Shown here one piece after another: positions 8,384 through 17,915 of a stretch of 64,000 bases of DNA. The DNA lies in NCBI GenBank assembly GCA_016194585.1, contig JACQBG010000006.1:1-64000 (forward strand), given 5' to 3'. A program made the translations under genes and the position numbers. How positions within the stretch are numbered: the stretch's first letter is position 1; each line of letters opens with the position of its first letter. Below the pieces are notes generated by a model, which was not told the DNA's origin, made no database searches, and saw only the letters and a list, made by a program, of their open reading frames with translations. The DNA is from Gemmatimonadota bacterium (GTDB lineage Bacteria; Gemmatimonadota; Gemmatimonadetes; Gemmatimonadales; Gemmatimonadaceae).

Positions 8384-10359
8384 GGCAGCTCGCGCGAGCG
8401 CTGTTCATCGCCGCACTCGCGCCCGCGCTCGCCGCCGCGCAGGCCATCCCGCCGGCGGCGCTGCCGCGCGCCCGCGGCGATTCCGTCGAAGCCGACAGCG
8501 GCGCGCCCGCGAAGAAGAAGGTCGTCCGCGACACCCTCAAGACCCCGCTCGCCACGGCGTTCACGCCGCGCACCCTCGAGGTGGGCGCCAACAGCTGGCA
8601 CTGGGACCGTGATGCGATCTTCGCCTCGGGCGCGCTCACGCTCGGCGAACTGCTCGCCAACGTGCCCGGCGTCACGCTCTTAGCCACCGGCTTCATCGTC
8701 GCGCCGCAGGCCGCCGCGTGGTACGGCAACCCGGGAGGTCTCCGCCTCTTCGTCGACGGCGTCGCCCTCGACGCGGTGAACCCGCGCAACGGCGGCATCC
8801 CCGACCTCACCACCATCCCCATCTGGTCGCTCGAGGACGTCACCGTGGAGCGGGCCGCGGGCGAGATCCGCGTGTACATGCGCACGTGGCGCGTCGAACG
8901 CACCACGCCGTCGACGCGCACCGACGTCATGACCGGCAGCGAGAACCTCAACTTCTACCGCGGTTTCTTCGGCAAGCGGTTCGACAACGGCGTCGCCTTC
9001 CAGCTCGCCGGACAGCAGCTGAGCACCACCTCGCGTACCGGTGCCAGCGGCGACGGCCTCGGCGCGTTCGGCCGCCTGGGGTGGGCCAGGGGCGCGTGGA
9101 CGGTCGACGTGACGGCGCTCCATCAGGGGATCAACCGGGGAGCGGCCACACGCTATCCGAACTCCGACGCGCCCGTGCTGAACGCCATGCCAGCGCTGAT
9201 CGGGTCGGAGGGCGTGGCCTATGCGCGCATTGCCTGGCACGACCCGCAGAAGGACCCGTTGTGGGTGCAGTTCAGCGCCGCCTCGATCAACAGCGAAGGA
9301 AAGGACAGCACGGCGACTTCGTCCACCGCGGGCGGCGCTTTCGGCGGTCTCGGCGGCATAGGTGGCACGACGACCACCGATACCACCGCGGGCGCCGACA
9401 CGCTGGCGTCGCGCACTGAATACACGGTCTCGGCGGGATTCACACGATGGGGGGTGCGGTTCGCCACCTTCGACCGCATGCGGTCGGTGCACGGCGCCGC
9501 GCTCTTCTCGCCGGGCGCTCGCGTCGACTACGACTGGAAGATCTTTTCGGTAGGTGCGTCGTACGACCGCTCCCCCGATGCCAGCGACTACCTCGGCTCC
9601 ACGAGGGATTCGTCGCTCAGCGTGAAGCGCAACACGGCCGACAGCACCAAGGCCGACACCTCTTGGCTCGTCCGGAAGACCGATCACTGGCGCACCGACC
9701 AGACCACCCACACCGACGCCTTCGCCCGCATCACCCCCTGGTCGTGGCTCCAACTCGGAGCGGCGTGGAGCCGCGTGGCGCCCGAAGCGAGCACCGGACT
9801 CCAGCCGACCCTCTCGACGAGGCTTGAGGGCGCGATCCGCTGGCGCGACCGGTGGATCTCTGGTGGCATGATCTCGCGCGGAGTCTCCGCGCTCGTGCCG
9901 CCGATCGAACTCGACACCGCGCTGCGCAAGATCGTCGAAGGGCAGGTCACCGGCATCACCGGCGGCTTCCACGGCCCCCTCTTGTTCGGCTGGAACCTCG
10001 ACCTGCAAGGCGTGAAGTGGCAGACCGCCGGCTGGTACCGGCCGCAGACCGAACTGCGGACCACCATCTCCTTCTCCTCGGCGTTCCTCAACAAGTTCCC
10101 GCGCAACAACTTCCACCTGCTCGTCGCGGGTACGCACGAATACCGGGGCCAGTTCTTCGTGCCGGCCGACAGTGCCACCCGAAGTGCCGCGCAGCCCGGC
10201 TACAGCATGATCGGCGCCCTGCTCGAGATCCGCATCGGCGACGCCACCATCACCTACCAGGTCCGCAATCCCATCGGGGTGGTCTACGCGTCGTACCCGG
10301 GCTGGGTGATGCCACGCATCGTGAACCTCTACGGCGTGCGCTGGGCCTTCTGGAACTGA
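8380..10359 (+). CDS. TonB-dependent receptor plug-domain outer-membrane protein
   Basis: Outer-membrane protein of about 659 residues. The N-terminus is a signal peptide (RQLARALFIAALAPALAAAQ). A TonB plug-like domain follows (LGELLANVPGVTLL ... LRLFVDGVALDAVN ... LEDVTVERAAGEIRVYM, about residues 85-170). The remainder has alternating aromatic-rich strands and ends WAFWN, a typical beta-barrel C-terminal signature. No ATG, GTG or TTG is placed upstream so as to include the signal peptide. A CTG at 8380, overlapping the pepA stop as CTGA and preceded by GGGGGAGG about seven bases upstream, is the best start. The ligand is unknown. It lacks an obvious TonB box, so it may be a receptor-like porin. 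Confidence 0.78.
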   Translation: MRQLARALFIAALAPALAAAQAIPPAALPRARGDSVEADSGAPAKKKVVRDTLKTPLATAFTPRTLEVGANSWHWDRDAIFASGALTLGELLANVPGVTLLATGFIVAPQAAAWYGNPGGLRLFVDGVALDAVNPRNGGIPDLTTIPIWSLEDVTVERAAGEIRVYMRTWRVERTTPSTRTDVMTGSENLNFYRGFFGKRFDNGVAFQLAGQQLSTTSRTGASGDGLGAFGRLGWARGAWTVDVTALHQGINRGAATRYPNSDAPVLNAMPALIGSEGVAYARIAWHDPQKDPLWVQFSAASINSEGKDSTATSSTAGGAFGGLGGIGGTTTTDTTAGADTLASRTEYTVSAGFTRWGVRFATFDRMRSVHGAALFSPGARVDYDWKIFSVGASYDRSPDASDYLGSTRDSSLSVKRNTADSTKADTSWLVRKTDHWRTDQTTHTDAFARITPWSWLQLGAAWSRVAPEASTGLQPTLSTRLEGAIRWRDRWISGGMISRGVSALVPPIELDTALRKIVEGQVTGITGGFHGPLLFGWNLDLQGVKWQTAGWYRPQTELRTTISFSSAFLNKFPRNNFHLLVAGTHEYRGQFFVPADSATRSAAQPGYSMIGALLEIRIGDATITYQVRNPIGVVYASYPGWVMPRIVNLYGVRWAFWN

Positions 10360-10390
10360 CGCCGGGGCCGGGCAGGGTGGCTCGCACAGG

Positions 10391-10419
10391 TTTACAAACC
10401 CGTTGGCGTACAGTAACTT
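10391..10419 (+). promoter_or_regulatory. Predicted promoter of yicC-gmk-rpoZ-coaBC
   Basis: TTTACA (10391-10396) and TAACTT (10414-10419) are separated by 17 bases. A start near 10426 would leave only about six bases before the yicC ATG at 10432, a very short leader. It follows the stop of the receptor gene by about 30 bases. Confidence 0.5.
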
Positions 10420-10431
10420 ACTAGGCTCGCT

Positions 10432-11304
10432 ATGATACGAAGCATGACCGGTTTCGGCGCTGCGGAGGGCCTCGTGGGCAACACCCGCGTGGCCGTCGAT
10501 CTTCGTTCGGTCAACCATCGGTTCTTCAACCCGAGTCTCAAGCTGCCGTCGGAGCTGTCCCGATGGGAGTCGGAGGTGCGGGAAGCATTGCGGCGGCGCA
10601 TCGCCCGCGGCCACGTGTCAGTCTCGGCGCGCATCGAGCGCTCCGCCGACGGCATGGCGGCGATCGACGAGGCGCGATTCGCCGAGGCGGCTGCCAAGCT
10701 CAGGGGGCTGCGCGACAAGTACGGGTTGGGCGGCGACGTGGACGTGGCGACGGTGCTTCGGATGCCCGACGTCATCCACGGCGCGACGGAAGAGATGGAA
10801 GGGACGGCCGAGGAACTGGTCGCGGTCGTCGAGGCGGCGGCAGCGGCGTTGGGGACCATGAGGGAGGCCGAGGGGCAGCGGATGGCCGATGTCATCCGCG
10901 AGCGGCTCGACCTCGTCGAGGCGGCCGTCGGCCGCATCGCGGCGAGGGCCCCCGAACGCGTGGTCGCACAGCGCGAGCGGCTTCGGGAGAACGTGAAGGT
11001 GCTCGCGGGCGGCGTGGCCGTCGACGAGCAGCGGCTGGCCCAGGAGATCGCGATCCTGGCCGACCGGCTCGATGTGGGAGAGGAGCTGGACCGGTTCGCG
11101 TCGCACATCACGGCGTTCCGGAACACCCTCGCCGCGAAGGATGGGGAACCGGTCGGCAAGCGGCTCGGGTTCCTCCTGCAGGAGTTGCTGCGCGAGGCGA
11201 ACACCACGGGCAGCAAGGCGAACGACGCGACGATCCAGAAGGACGTGCTGCTGGTGAAGGAAGAGTTGGAACGGATCCGCGAGCAGGTGGAGAACCTCGA
11301 GTGA
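10432..11304 (+). CDS. yicC: YicC family endoribonuclease
   Basis: YicC-family protein of 290 residues (usual 280-295). It begins MIRSMTGFGAAEG and carries LRSVNHRFFNPSLKLP, the family's N-terminal signature. The C-terminal DUF1732 region reads GKRLGFLLQELLREANTTGSK, the hallmark block. E. coli YicC is an endoribonuclease implicated in small-RNA turnover. The middle is helical and Glu/Arg-rich. The stop overlaps the GTG start of gmk (GTGA), so translation is likely coupled. The order yicC-gmk-rpoZ-coaBC is conserved widely in bacteria. Confidence 0.93.
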   Translation: MIRSMTGFGAAEGLVGNTRVAVDLRSVNHRFFNPSLKLPSELSRWESEVREALRRRIARGHVSVSARIERSADGMAAIDEARFAEAAAKLRGLRDKYGLGGDVDVATVLRMPDVIHGATEEMEGTAEELVAVVEAAAAALGTMREAEGQRMADVIRERLDLVEAAVGRIAARAPERVVAQRERLRENVKVLAGGVAVDEQRLAQEIAILADRLDVGEELDRFASHITAFRNTLAAKDGEPVGKRLGFLLQELLREANTTGSKANDATIQKDVLLVKEELERIREQVENLE

Positions 11305-11945
11305 ACCCGTTCCCGGTGGTGCTTTCCGCGCCCAGCGGCGGCGGCAAGACGACGGTCACGAAGCTGTTGATGGGACGGCGTGCCGGGCTCGGCTATTCGG
11401 TGTCGTGCACCACGCGCATGCCGCGCCCGGGTGAAGTGGACGGTGTGGACTATCATTTCCTCACCGACGAGGAGTTCCTCGAGCGACACGACAAGGGGGA
11501 GTTCGCCGAGTCGGCGCTCGTGCATGGCAAGCGGTACGGCACGCTGAAGTCGTCGGTGCAGGCGGTGCTCGACGCGGGGCACCACGTGATGATGGACATC
11601 GACGTGCAGGGGGCGGCGCAGTTCGCGGCCGCGTACCCGCACGCCGTGCTCGTCTTCCTGCTGCCGCCGTCGGTCGACGTGCTGGTCGAACGGTTGATGG
11701 CGCGCCAGACGGAGGACCGTCAGGCGTTGCTGACGCGGCTCAAGAGCGCGCACATGGAGCTGCACGAGGTGGACCGGTATCACTACGTCGTCGTGAACGA
11801 CGAGTTGGAGGCGGCGGTGGAGCGCGTGGGCGCGATCATCGACGCCGAGGAACGGAAGCGCGAGCGCGTGCGCGGACTCGACGCGCAGTTGGCGGGCCTC
11901 ATCGGCCGCCTCGAGCAGGAGATCCAGAGTTTCACGAAGCCCTAG
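11301..11945 (+). CDS. gmk: Guanylate kinase
   Basis: Phosphorylates GMP to GDP using ATP. The 214-residue length is normal. The P-loop is SAPSGGGKTT (about residues 9-18). The GMP-binding region follows with SCTTRMPRPGEVDGVDYHF, then the lid (VERLMARQTED) and VVNDELEAAVERV near the end. It starts at GTG 11301, overlapping the yicC stop by four bases. It is followed 22 bases later by the omega subunit gene, the standard gmk-rpoZ pairing. Confidence 0.96.
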   Translation: MNPFPVVLSAPSGGGKTTVTKLLMGRRAGLGYSVSCTTRMPRPGEVDGVDYHFLTDEEFLERHDKGEFAESALVHGKRYGTLKSSVQAVLDAGHHVMMDIDVQGAAQFAAAYPHAVLVFLLPPSVDVLVERLMARQTEDRQALLTRLKSAHMELHEVDRYHYVVVNDELEAAVERVGAIIDAEERKRERVRGLDAQLAGLIGRLEQEIQSFTKP

Positions 11946-11967
11946 CAGACACCAGAGGACAGCCCCG

Positions 11968-12180
11968 ATGCGAGTGTTCACGCCCCAGGAAGTCACCACG
12001 CACGCCGCCAACAAGTACCTCGCCGTGCTCGTCGCGGCGAAGTTCTCGCGCGTGCTCAACGAGTTCCCGCGCGACCGCTCGAAGAGCGGCGAGAAGAAGC
12101 TGACGACGCGGTCGCTCGAGAACCTCTCGGCGGGCGACATCGAGTATCGCGTGGTGCCGCGGCGCCGGTCCGCGGAGTAA
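11968..12180 (+). CDS. rpoZ: DNA-directed RNA polymerase omega subunit
   Basis: Small 70-residue protein directly after gmk, the expected place for rpoZ. The segment HAANKYLAVLVAAKFSRVLNEF corresponds to the conserved helix that clamps the beta-prime C-terminus (KYxxxxxAAKRAR in other bacteria). The charged segment SKSGEKKLTTRSLENL corresponds to the later conserved region. Sequence similarity is modest; assignment leans on size, the helix motif and gene order. Confidence 0.82.
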   Translation: MRVFTPQEVTTHAANKYLAVLVAAKFSRVLNEFPRDRSKSGEKKLTTRSLENLSAGDIEYRVVPRRRSAE

Positions 12181-12207
12181 CGCCGCACCCGCGCCAGGAC
12201 GACGGCC

Positions 12208-13416
12208 GTGCGCCCCTTCGCGGGCCGGCGGCTCCTCCTCGGTGTCACCGGGGGGATCGCGAGCTACAAGTCGGCGTGGCTCGCGCGTCTGTTAGCGCAG
12301 GCCGGCGCCGACGTCGACGTCGTGCTCACGCGCTCGGCGCGTGAGTTCATCGGCGCCGTCACGTTCGAGGCGCTCACCGGGCGCCCGGTGCATACCGAGC
12401 TGGTCGCCGAAGGGCACGCGCTCGACCACATCGCGCTCGCCCGCGCCGCCGACCTCGTGGTGGTCGCGCCGGCGACCGCCGACTTCCTCTCCCGCGCCGC
12501 CTCGGGGCGCTCCGACGACCTGCTGAGCGCGTGCCTGCTTGCCGCCGCGGCCCCGGTGCTCCTCGTGCCGGCGATGAACGACCGGATGTGGGCGCACAAG
12601 CAGACGCAGGCGAATGTCGATCACGTGCGGTCGCTCGGCTACCACGTGCTCGAACCCGACACCGGGCCGCTCGCCTCGCCGCAGGAAGGGGTCGGGCCCG
12701 GCCGCATGCCGGAACCCGAGACGATCTTTGCGCACGCCGCGCGGCTCCTCGAAGCGCCGGGAACGATCACGGGGAAGAACGTGGTCGTCACCGCCGGGCC
12801 GACGCGTGAGGCGCTCGACCCCGTGCGCTATCTCTCGAACCACAGCAGCGGGCGGATGGGCGTCGCGATCGCGGCGAGCGCGTGGCGTCGCGGCGCGACG
12901 GTCACGCTGATCGCGGGGCCGATGGGTATTCCCGCGCCCGTCGGCGTGAAGCGGGTGGACGTGGAGACGACCGAGGAGATGGCCGCGGCCGTGCGGGCCG
13001 CGCTGCCGACCGCCGACGCGCTCGTGATGGCGGCGGCCCCCGCCGACTTCAAGCCGTCGTCCGTCGCGCCCGGCAAGCTCAAGAAGGCGCATCGCCCCGA
13101 CGCGATCGCGCTCGGCGATACCGTCGACATCCTCTCGACGACGCGCGACGCGCGGCGCCCGGGGATGGTCGTCGCCGGGTTCGCGCTCGAGACCGATGAC
13201 GTGCTCGCGCACGCCGCGGCGAAGCTCGAGGCCAAGGGGCTCGATTTCATCGTCGTGAACGACGCGAACGAAGAGGGCGCCGGCTTCGGCGTCGACACCA
13301 ACCGCGTCACCATCCTCGCGCCTGGGCGCGACGCGCTCGCGCTCCCGTTGCTTCCCAAATCCGAGGTGGCCGACGTCATCCTCGACCACGTCGAGGAATG
13401 CCTTCGTGGACGGTAG
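12208..13416 (+). CDS. coaBC: Bifunctional CoaBC (PPC synthetase / decarboxylase)
   Basis: Two consecutive steps of coenzyme A synthesis: ligation of cysteine to 4'-phosphopantothenate and FMN-dependent decarboxylation. It has 402 residues. The N-terminal CoaC flavoprotein domain (about 1-180) begins LLLGVTGGIASYKS and has the catalytic-region His (LDHIALARAADLVVVAPAT) and PAMN at 121-124. The C-terminal CoaB domain starts NVVVTAGPTREALDPVRYLSN and has the AAPADFKP and KLKK motifs and the FALET segment. The start is GTG at 12208. The end overlaps the uracil-DNA glycosylase start by 11 bases. Confidence 0.95.
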   Translation: MRPFAGRRLLLGVTGGIASYKSAWLARLLAQAGADVDVVLTRSAREFIGAVTFEALTGRPVHTELVAEGHALDHIALARAADLVVVAPATADFLSRAASGRSDDLLSACLLAAAAPVLLVPAMNDRMWAHKQTQANVDHVRSLGYHVLEPDTGPLASPQEGVGPGRMPEPETIFAHAARLLEAPGTITGKNVVVTAGPTREALDPVRYLSNHSSGRMGVAIAASAWRRGATVTLIAGPMGIPAPVGVKRVDVETTEEMAAAVRAALPTADALVMAAAPADFKPSSVAPGKLKKAHRPDAIALGDTVDILSTTRDARRPGMVVAGFALETDDVLAHAAAKLEAKGLDFIVVNDANEEGAGFGVDTNRVTILAPGRDALALPLLPKSEVADVILDHVEECLRGR

Positions 13417-14443
13417 GGAACTGCTGCGGCGCTATCTCGAACAGCGGCGCGAACTCGGTGAGTCGGAGTTCGTGCTCGACAACCTCTCCGTCGAAGACGC
13501 GCTGAAGGCGCTTGGTGTGCGCAACGCCGCAGCGCTCGGTACGTCGGCAGGTGAGAGCGCGGCCGCTCGAACGCCGTCCGCCAATCCCGCCCGGTCGGCC
13601 GCCGAGGCCGCCGCGCAGGGGGGCGACTGGCGCGAGGCGCTGCGCGCGATGGGTGCGGGGCGGGATGCGGCTCCGACCGCCGCCAAGAATCCGGCGGCGG
13701 CGGACTCGCCCAGCGCCGCCACCCCGTCCTCGACTGACGCCGCGCCGCCGCCAGCGAAGGTGCCGCGGCTCGAGATGCCCGCTCCCGTGGCCGGTGCGGC
13801 CATCCCGCACGAGAATGCTCCGCCGGGGTTGGTCGTCGGATCGCCGATGGGGGAGTTGCTCGATGGCCCACTCGCCCACCTCGGGTCGCTCGACGACATT
13901 GCCGCCGCCGTCAAGGCGTGCACACAGTGCGGGCTGTACGCGGGCGCGAAGAACCCGGTGCCCGGAGAAGGGAATCCCAAGGCACAGTTCGTCTGCGTCG
14001 GGGAGGCCCCCGGTGCGACCGAGGATGAGACCGGGCGTCCGTTCGTCGGCGCGGCCGGCCAGCTCCTCACGAAGATCCTCGCGGCCGTGAACCTTCCGCG
14101 CGAGGATGTCTTCATCTGCAACGTCCTCAAGCACCGCCCGCCCGGTAACCGGAATCCGGCGCCGGAAGAGGTCAAAGCGTGCTCTCCCTTCCTGTTGCGA
14201 CAGCTCGAGCTGTTGCAGCCGCGCGTCATCCTCGCGCTCGGGACGTTCGCCGCCCAGACCCTCCTGCAGACCACGACCCCAATCGGTAAGTTACGGGGAC
14301 AGGTGCATCGCTTTCATGGGATCCCCCTGATCGTCACTTACCATCCCGCGGCGCTCCTCCGGAACCCGTCGTGGAAGCGCCCCACATGGGAAGATGTCCA
14401 GCTCGCCCGCCGAATATTCGATAGCGCCGCAAGCGGCGCGTGA
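13406..14443 (+). CDS. Uracil-DNA glycosylase, family 4 (Fe-S)
   Basis: Base-excision repair glycosylase of 345 residues removing uracil from DNA. The catalytic domain occupies about residues 155-340. It has CTQC near its start and further Cys residues (VKACSPF) for a [4Fe-4S] cluster, motif A GEAPGATEDETGRPFVG, and motif B YHPAALLRNP. Ahead of it is a conserved-looking short helix domain (1-40) and then a long Ala/Pro/Ser-rich linker (about 45-125), probably disordered. Similar linkers occur in actinobacterial relatives. It begins at GTG 13406 inside the end of coaBC, and its last 50 bases overlap dnaB. Confidence 0.92.
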   Translation: MDGRELLRRYLEQRRELGESEFVLDNLSVEDALKALGVRNAAALGTSAGESAAARTPSANPARSAAEAAAQGGDWREALRAMGAGRDAAPTAAKNPAAADSPSAATPSSTDAAPPPAKVPRLEMPAPVAGAAIPHENAPPGLVVGSPMGELLDGPLAHLGSLDDIAAAVKACTQCGLYAGAKNPVPGEGNPKAQFVCVGEAPGATEDETGRPFVGAAGQLLTKILAAVNLPREDVFICNVLKHRPPGNRNPAPEEVKACSPFLLRQLELLQPRVILALGTFAAQTLLQTTTPIGKLRGQVHRFHGIPLIVTYHPAALLRNPSWKRPTWEDVQLARRIFDSAASGA

Positions 14444-15818
14444 CCCGTTCCGCGACCGGCGCCCTCCGTATTCGGAGGACGCCGAGCAGGCGGTGCTCGG
14501 TGCCATGCTGCTCGACAGCGAGGCCATCACGCGCGCCGTCGAGCTCGTGGACGAGTCGATGTTCTACAGCGAGCGGCACCGGCGCCTCTTCCGCGCGATG
14601 CTCGCCATCCACCAGGCCGGGTCGGTCGTCGATCCGCTGACGCTCTCCGAACAGCTCGAGCGCTCCGGCGAGCTGGCCGCCGCCGGTGGCAAGGAGTTCA
14701 TCGGCGTCCTGCTGTACGTCGTGCCGACGGCGGCGAACGTCGAGTACCACCTGCGCATCGTGCGCGAGAAGGCGTTGCGCCGCCGGCTCATCGAGGTGGC
14801 GCAGGGGCTGGTGACCGAGGCGCACGAATCCGCGTCCGACGCCGCCGACCTGATCGACCTCGCCGAACACCGCATCTTCCAGGTCAGCCAGCAGCGCGGG
14901 TCCGACGGCTTCACGCGCATCAAGGACCTCCTCTGGCCGGCGATGGAGCGCATCGAGTCGCTGCGCGAGGGAGGCCCGCTCACGGGCGTGCCGAGCGGCT
15001 TCCGCGACCTCGACACGATGACGCTCGGCTTCCAGCCGTCGGACCTCGTCATCATCGCCGCCCGTCCGTCGATGGGGAAGACGGCGTTCGTGCTGAACTG
15101 CGCGCAATTCGCCGCTGTGGAGAGCAACATTCCGACGGCGGTGTTCTCGCTGGAAATGAGTAAAGAATCACTCGTGATGCGCATGCTCGCCTCCGAGGGA
15201 TTCATCGACGCCCAGCGGCTCCGCAACGGCAAGCTGACGAGCCAGGATCACTCCAACCTGGCCAAGGCCGCCGCGTTGCTGTCGCAGGCGCCCATCTGGA
15301 TCGACGACACGCCGGGGCTCACGCTCCTCGAGATCCGGTCGCGGGCGCGCCGGCTCAAGTCGACCGCCGACATCAAGATGGTGATCGTCGACTACCTGCA
15401 GCTCGTGCAGGGCCCGCCGGGAGTGGAGAGCCGCCAGCAGGAGATCTCGCAGATCTCGCGGTCGCTCAAGATCCTCGCCAAGGAGCTGCACGTGCCGGTG
15501 ATCGCGCTCTCGCAGCTCTCGCGCGCGCCCGAGCAGCGCACCGGCGACAACCGTCGTCCGCAGCTCTCCGACCTCCGCGAGTCCGGCGCCATCGAGCAGG
15601 ACGCCGACGTCGTCATGGCGATCTACCGTCCCGAGATGTACGAGCGGCCGGTGGACGAATCGGGCAACCAGGTGAAGACCCCCGATGGCATCCCCATCGA
15701 AGGACTCGCCGAGATCATCATCCTCAAGCAGCGCAACGGTCCCACCGGCGCCGCGCGGCTGAACTTCCGCAAGCAGTTCACGCGCTTCGAGAACTTCACG
15801 GCTCGCCAGCCCGGCTGA
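14394..15818 (+). CDS. dnaB: Replicative DNA helicase DnaB
   Basis: Hexameric replication-fork helicase of 474 residues. The N-terminal DnaB domain (about 25-130) starts PPYSEDAEQAVLGAMLLD. The RecA-like C-terminal domain has Walker A ARPSMGKT (Lys at about 229), the conserved VFSLEMS, Walker B MVIVDYLQLV and DLRESGAIEQDADVV. No intein is present. The ATG at 14394 lies within the last 50 bases of the glycosylase gene, an unusually long overlap, though the start is supported by the conserved N-terminus about 25 residues in. A downstream start cannot be ruled out. The stop is followed by radA after seven bases. Confidence 0.95.
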   Translation: MSSSPAEYSIAPQAARDPFRDRRPPYSEDAEQAVLGAMLLDSEAITRAVELVDESMFYSERHRRLFRAMLAIHQAGSVVDPLTLSEQLERSGELAAAGGKEFIGVLLYVVPTAANVEYHLRIVREKALRRRLIEVAQGLVTEAHESASDAADLIDLAEHRIFQVSQQRGSDGFTRIKDLLWPAMERIESLREGGPLTGVPSGFRDLDTMTLGFQPSDLVIIAARPSMGKTAFVLNCAQFAAVESNIPTAVFSLEMSKESLVMRMLASEGFIDAQRLRNGKLTSQDHSNLAKAAALLSQAPIWIDDTPGLTLLEIRSRARRLKSTADIKMVIVDYLQLVQGPPGVESRQQEISQISRSLKILAKELHVPVIALSQLSRAPEQRTGDNRRPQLSDLRESGAIEQDADVVMAIYRPEMYERPVDESGNQVKTPDGIPIEGLAEIIILKQRNGPTGAARLNFRKQFTRFENFTARQPG

Positions 15819-15825
15819 GCCAGCG

Positions 15826-17223
15826 ATGGGCGCGCGCGCGAAGACCGTCTACCGCTGCACCGAGTGCGGCGCCGAGTCGTCGAAATGGGCGGGGCGGTGC
15901 GACGCGTGCGGCGAGTGGAACACGCTCATCGAGGAGATGGCCGCTCCGCGCGCCGCGGCCACCGGCGCCTCGCGTCGCAAGGCCGGCATCTCGTCGTTCG
16001 GCAGTGGCGGATCGGTCGCCGACAGCCCGCAGTTGCGCGACGTCGTCGGCGCGGAAACGCACCGCCTCACCACCGGGCTCGCCGAGTTCGACTTCGTGCT
16101 CGGCGGCGGCATCGTCCCCGGCTCGATGGTGCTCGTCGGCGGCGAGCCGGGGATCGGCAAGAGCACCATCCTGCTGCAGGTCGCGGCGCAGCTCGAGGCC
16201 CGCGGCCACCGCACGCTCTACGTGTCGGGGGAGGAATCTCCGCTGCAAGTGAAGCTGCGCGCCGACCGGCTCAAGGGCGCGGCCCTCGAGGTCTCGCTGC
16301 TCGGCGAGACGCTGCTCGAGACGATCCTCGCCACGGCGGCCGAGCGCGCCCCCACGGTGATGGTCGTCGACTCCATCCAGACCGTGTTCACCGGCGACCT
16401 CGAAGGAGCACCGGGGAACGTCGGCCAGGTGCGCGAATGCGCCGCGCGGCTGATGCGATTCGCCAAGGAGAGCGGCACCGCGGTGATGGTCGTCGGGCAC
16501 GTCACGAAAGGAGGCGGCATCGCGGGCCCCAAGACGCTCGAGCATATCGTCGACACGGTGCTCTATTTCGAAGGGGAAGGGTCGCTCGACCACCGCGTGC
16601 TGCGTGCGACCAAGAACCGGTTCGGCTCCGTCGACGAGATCGGCGTGTTCCGGATGACGGAGCAGGGGCTCATCCCCGTCGACAATCCGTCGGCCCTGTT
16701 CCTCGGGGATCGCGAGAAGCATCACGCGTCGGGGAGCGCCGTCACGGCGACGCTCGAGGGGAGCCGGCCGATGTTGCTCGAGGTGCAGGCGCTGGCGGCG
16801 AAGGCCGGCTTCGGCACGCCGCAGCGCGTCGCGACGGGCTTCGACGGGCGCCGCCTCGCCCTGCTCCTCGCCGTGCTCGACAAGCGCGCCGGCCTCTCCT
16901 TCGCGACGCTCGACGTCTTCCTCAACGTCGTCGGCGGCGTGCGGCTGCAGGAACCCGCGGCCGACCTCGCGGTCGCCGCCGCGCTCGCGAGCAGCGTGTA
17001 CGATAAGCCGCTCCCGCCCGATGCGGTGTTCATCGGCGAGGTGGGGCTGGGCGGCGAGATCCGCGCCGTCGGGCAGGCCGAGCGCCGCATCGCCGAGGCG
17101 GAGAAGATGGGGATGACGGTCGCCTATGTTGGCGAGCGGAGCGTGCCGCGTCGCGCGCCCAAGGGACTGCGCGTGGCGGGCGTGCGCGACCTCGGCGCGC
17201 TCTTCCGCGAGTTGTTCCGGTGA
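15826..17223 (+). CDS. radA: DNA repair protein RadA
   Basis: RadA/Sms ATPase and branch-migration helicase of 465 residues acting in recombination. The N-terminal zinc ribbon has Cys11, Cys14, Cys25 and Cys28. The RecA-like domain has Walker A GGEPGIGKST and the RadA-specific KNRFGS motif. A Lon-protease-like C-terminal domain follows (FIGEVGLGGEIRAV). All expected parts are present. The stop overlaps the GTG of ispD (GTGA). The neighbourhood dnaB-radA-ispD is consistent with a housekeeping operon. Confidence 0.96.
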   Translation: MGARAKTVYRCTECGAESSKWAGRCDACGEWNTLIEEMAAPRAAATGASRRKAGISSFGSGGSVADSPQLRDVVGAETHRLTTGLAEFDFVLGGGIVPGSMVLVGGEPGIGKSTILLQVAAQLEARGHRTLYVSGEESPLQVKLRADRLKGAALEVSLLGETLLETILATAAERAPTVMVVDSIQTVFTGDLEGAPGNVGQVRECAARLMRFAKESGTAVMVVGHVTKGGGIAGPKTLEHIVDTVLYFEGEGSLDHRVLRATKNRFGSVDEIGVFRMTEQGLIPVDNPSALFLGDREKHHASGSAVTATLEGSRPMLLEVQALAAKAGFGTPQRVATGFDGRRLALLLAVLDKRAGLSFATLDVFLNVVGGVRLQEPAADLAVAAALASSVYDKPLPPDAVFIGEVGLGGEIRAVGQAERRIAEAEKMGMTVAYVGERSVPRRAPKGLRVAGVRDLGALFRELFR

Positions 17224-17915
17224 CGCGCGACGTCGGCGTGGTGATCGTCGCCGCCGGGGCGAGCACGCGTGCGCAAGGCGCGAGCGGCGAACTGAAGCAG
17301 CTGCGCTGGATCGCCGGCAAGCCGATGCTGCTCCATTCGCTGCAGGCGTTCCACGCGAGAGCGGACGTGGCGATGGTGGTGTGCGTATTGCCGCAGCGCT
17401 ACGCCGGCGACCCGCCTCCCTGGCTCTTCCAGTGTGACACCGACCGGCTGCTCGTCGCCCCCGGAGGCAAGCACCGCGGCGAGAGCGTGCGCAACGGACT
17501 CGAAGACCTCCCGCCCGAGTGCGCGGTCGTGCTCATCCACGACGCCGCCCGCCCGTTCGCGACGCCGGAGATGCTCGATCGCGTCGTCGCCGGAGCGAGA
17601 GCCGGCCACGGCGCGATCGCCGCGCTCCCCGTCGTCGACACGCTCAAGGAAGTCGACGACAGCGGGCGCGTCGTGCGGACCGTCGACCGGGCGCGCCTCT
17701 GGCGTGCCCAGACGCCGCAGGGGTTCCCGCGCGCCATGATCGAGCGGGCCCACCGCGAGGCGCAGCAGGCCGGCGTCGAGGCGACCGACGACGCCGCGCT
17801 CTGCGAACGCCTCGGACTGGAAGTCAGGGTGGTGCGGGGGAGCGAGCGCGCGATGAAGGTGACGGAGGAGAGCGATTTTCCGAGGGCGGAAGCGCTGCTT
17901 CCGCTCGCCGAATGA
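17220..17915 (+). CDS. ispD: 2-C-methyl-D-erythritol 4-phosphate cytidylyltransferase
   Basis: Third step of the MEP isoprenoid pathway, transferring CMP from CTP to methylerythritol phosphate. It has 231 residues. VVIVAAGASTRAQ is the nucleotide-binding loop. GKHRGESVRNGL, HDAARPF and RAQTPQGFPR are the family signatures, and TDDAALCERLG and KVTEESDF follow near the C-terminus. The G-loop reads GASGELKQ rather than the commoner GxxxPKQ, so Pro-Lys is replaced by Leu-Lys while the catalytic Lys is kept. The start is GTG 17220, overlapping the radA stop. The end overlaps the next gene as ATGA. Confidence 0.94.
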   Translation: MTRDVGVVIVAAGASTRAQGASGELKQLRWIAGKPMLLHSLQAFHARADVAMVVCVLPQRYAGDPPPWLFQCDTDRLLVAPGGKHRGESVRNGLEDLPPECAVVLIHDAARPFATPEMLDRVVAGARAGHGAIAALPVVDTLKEVDDSGRVVRTVDRARLWRAQTPQGFPRAMIERAHREAQQAGVEATDDAALCERLGLEVRVVRGSERAMKVTEESDFPRAEALLPLAE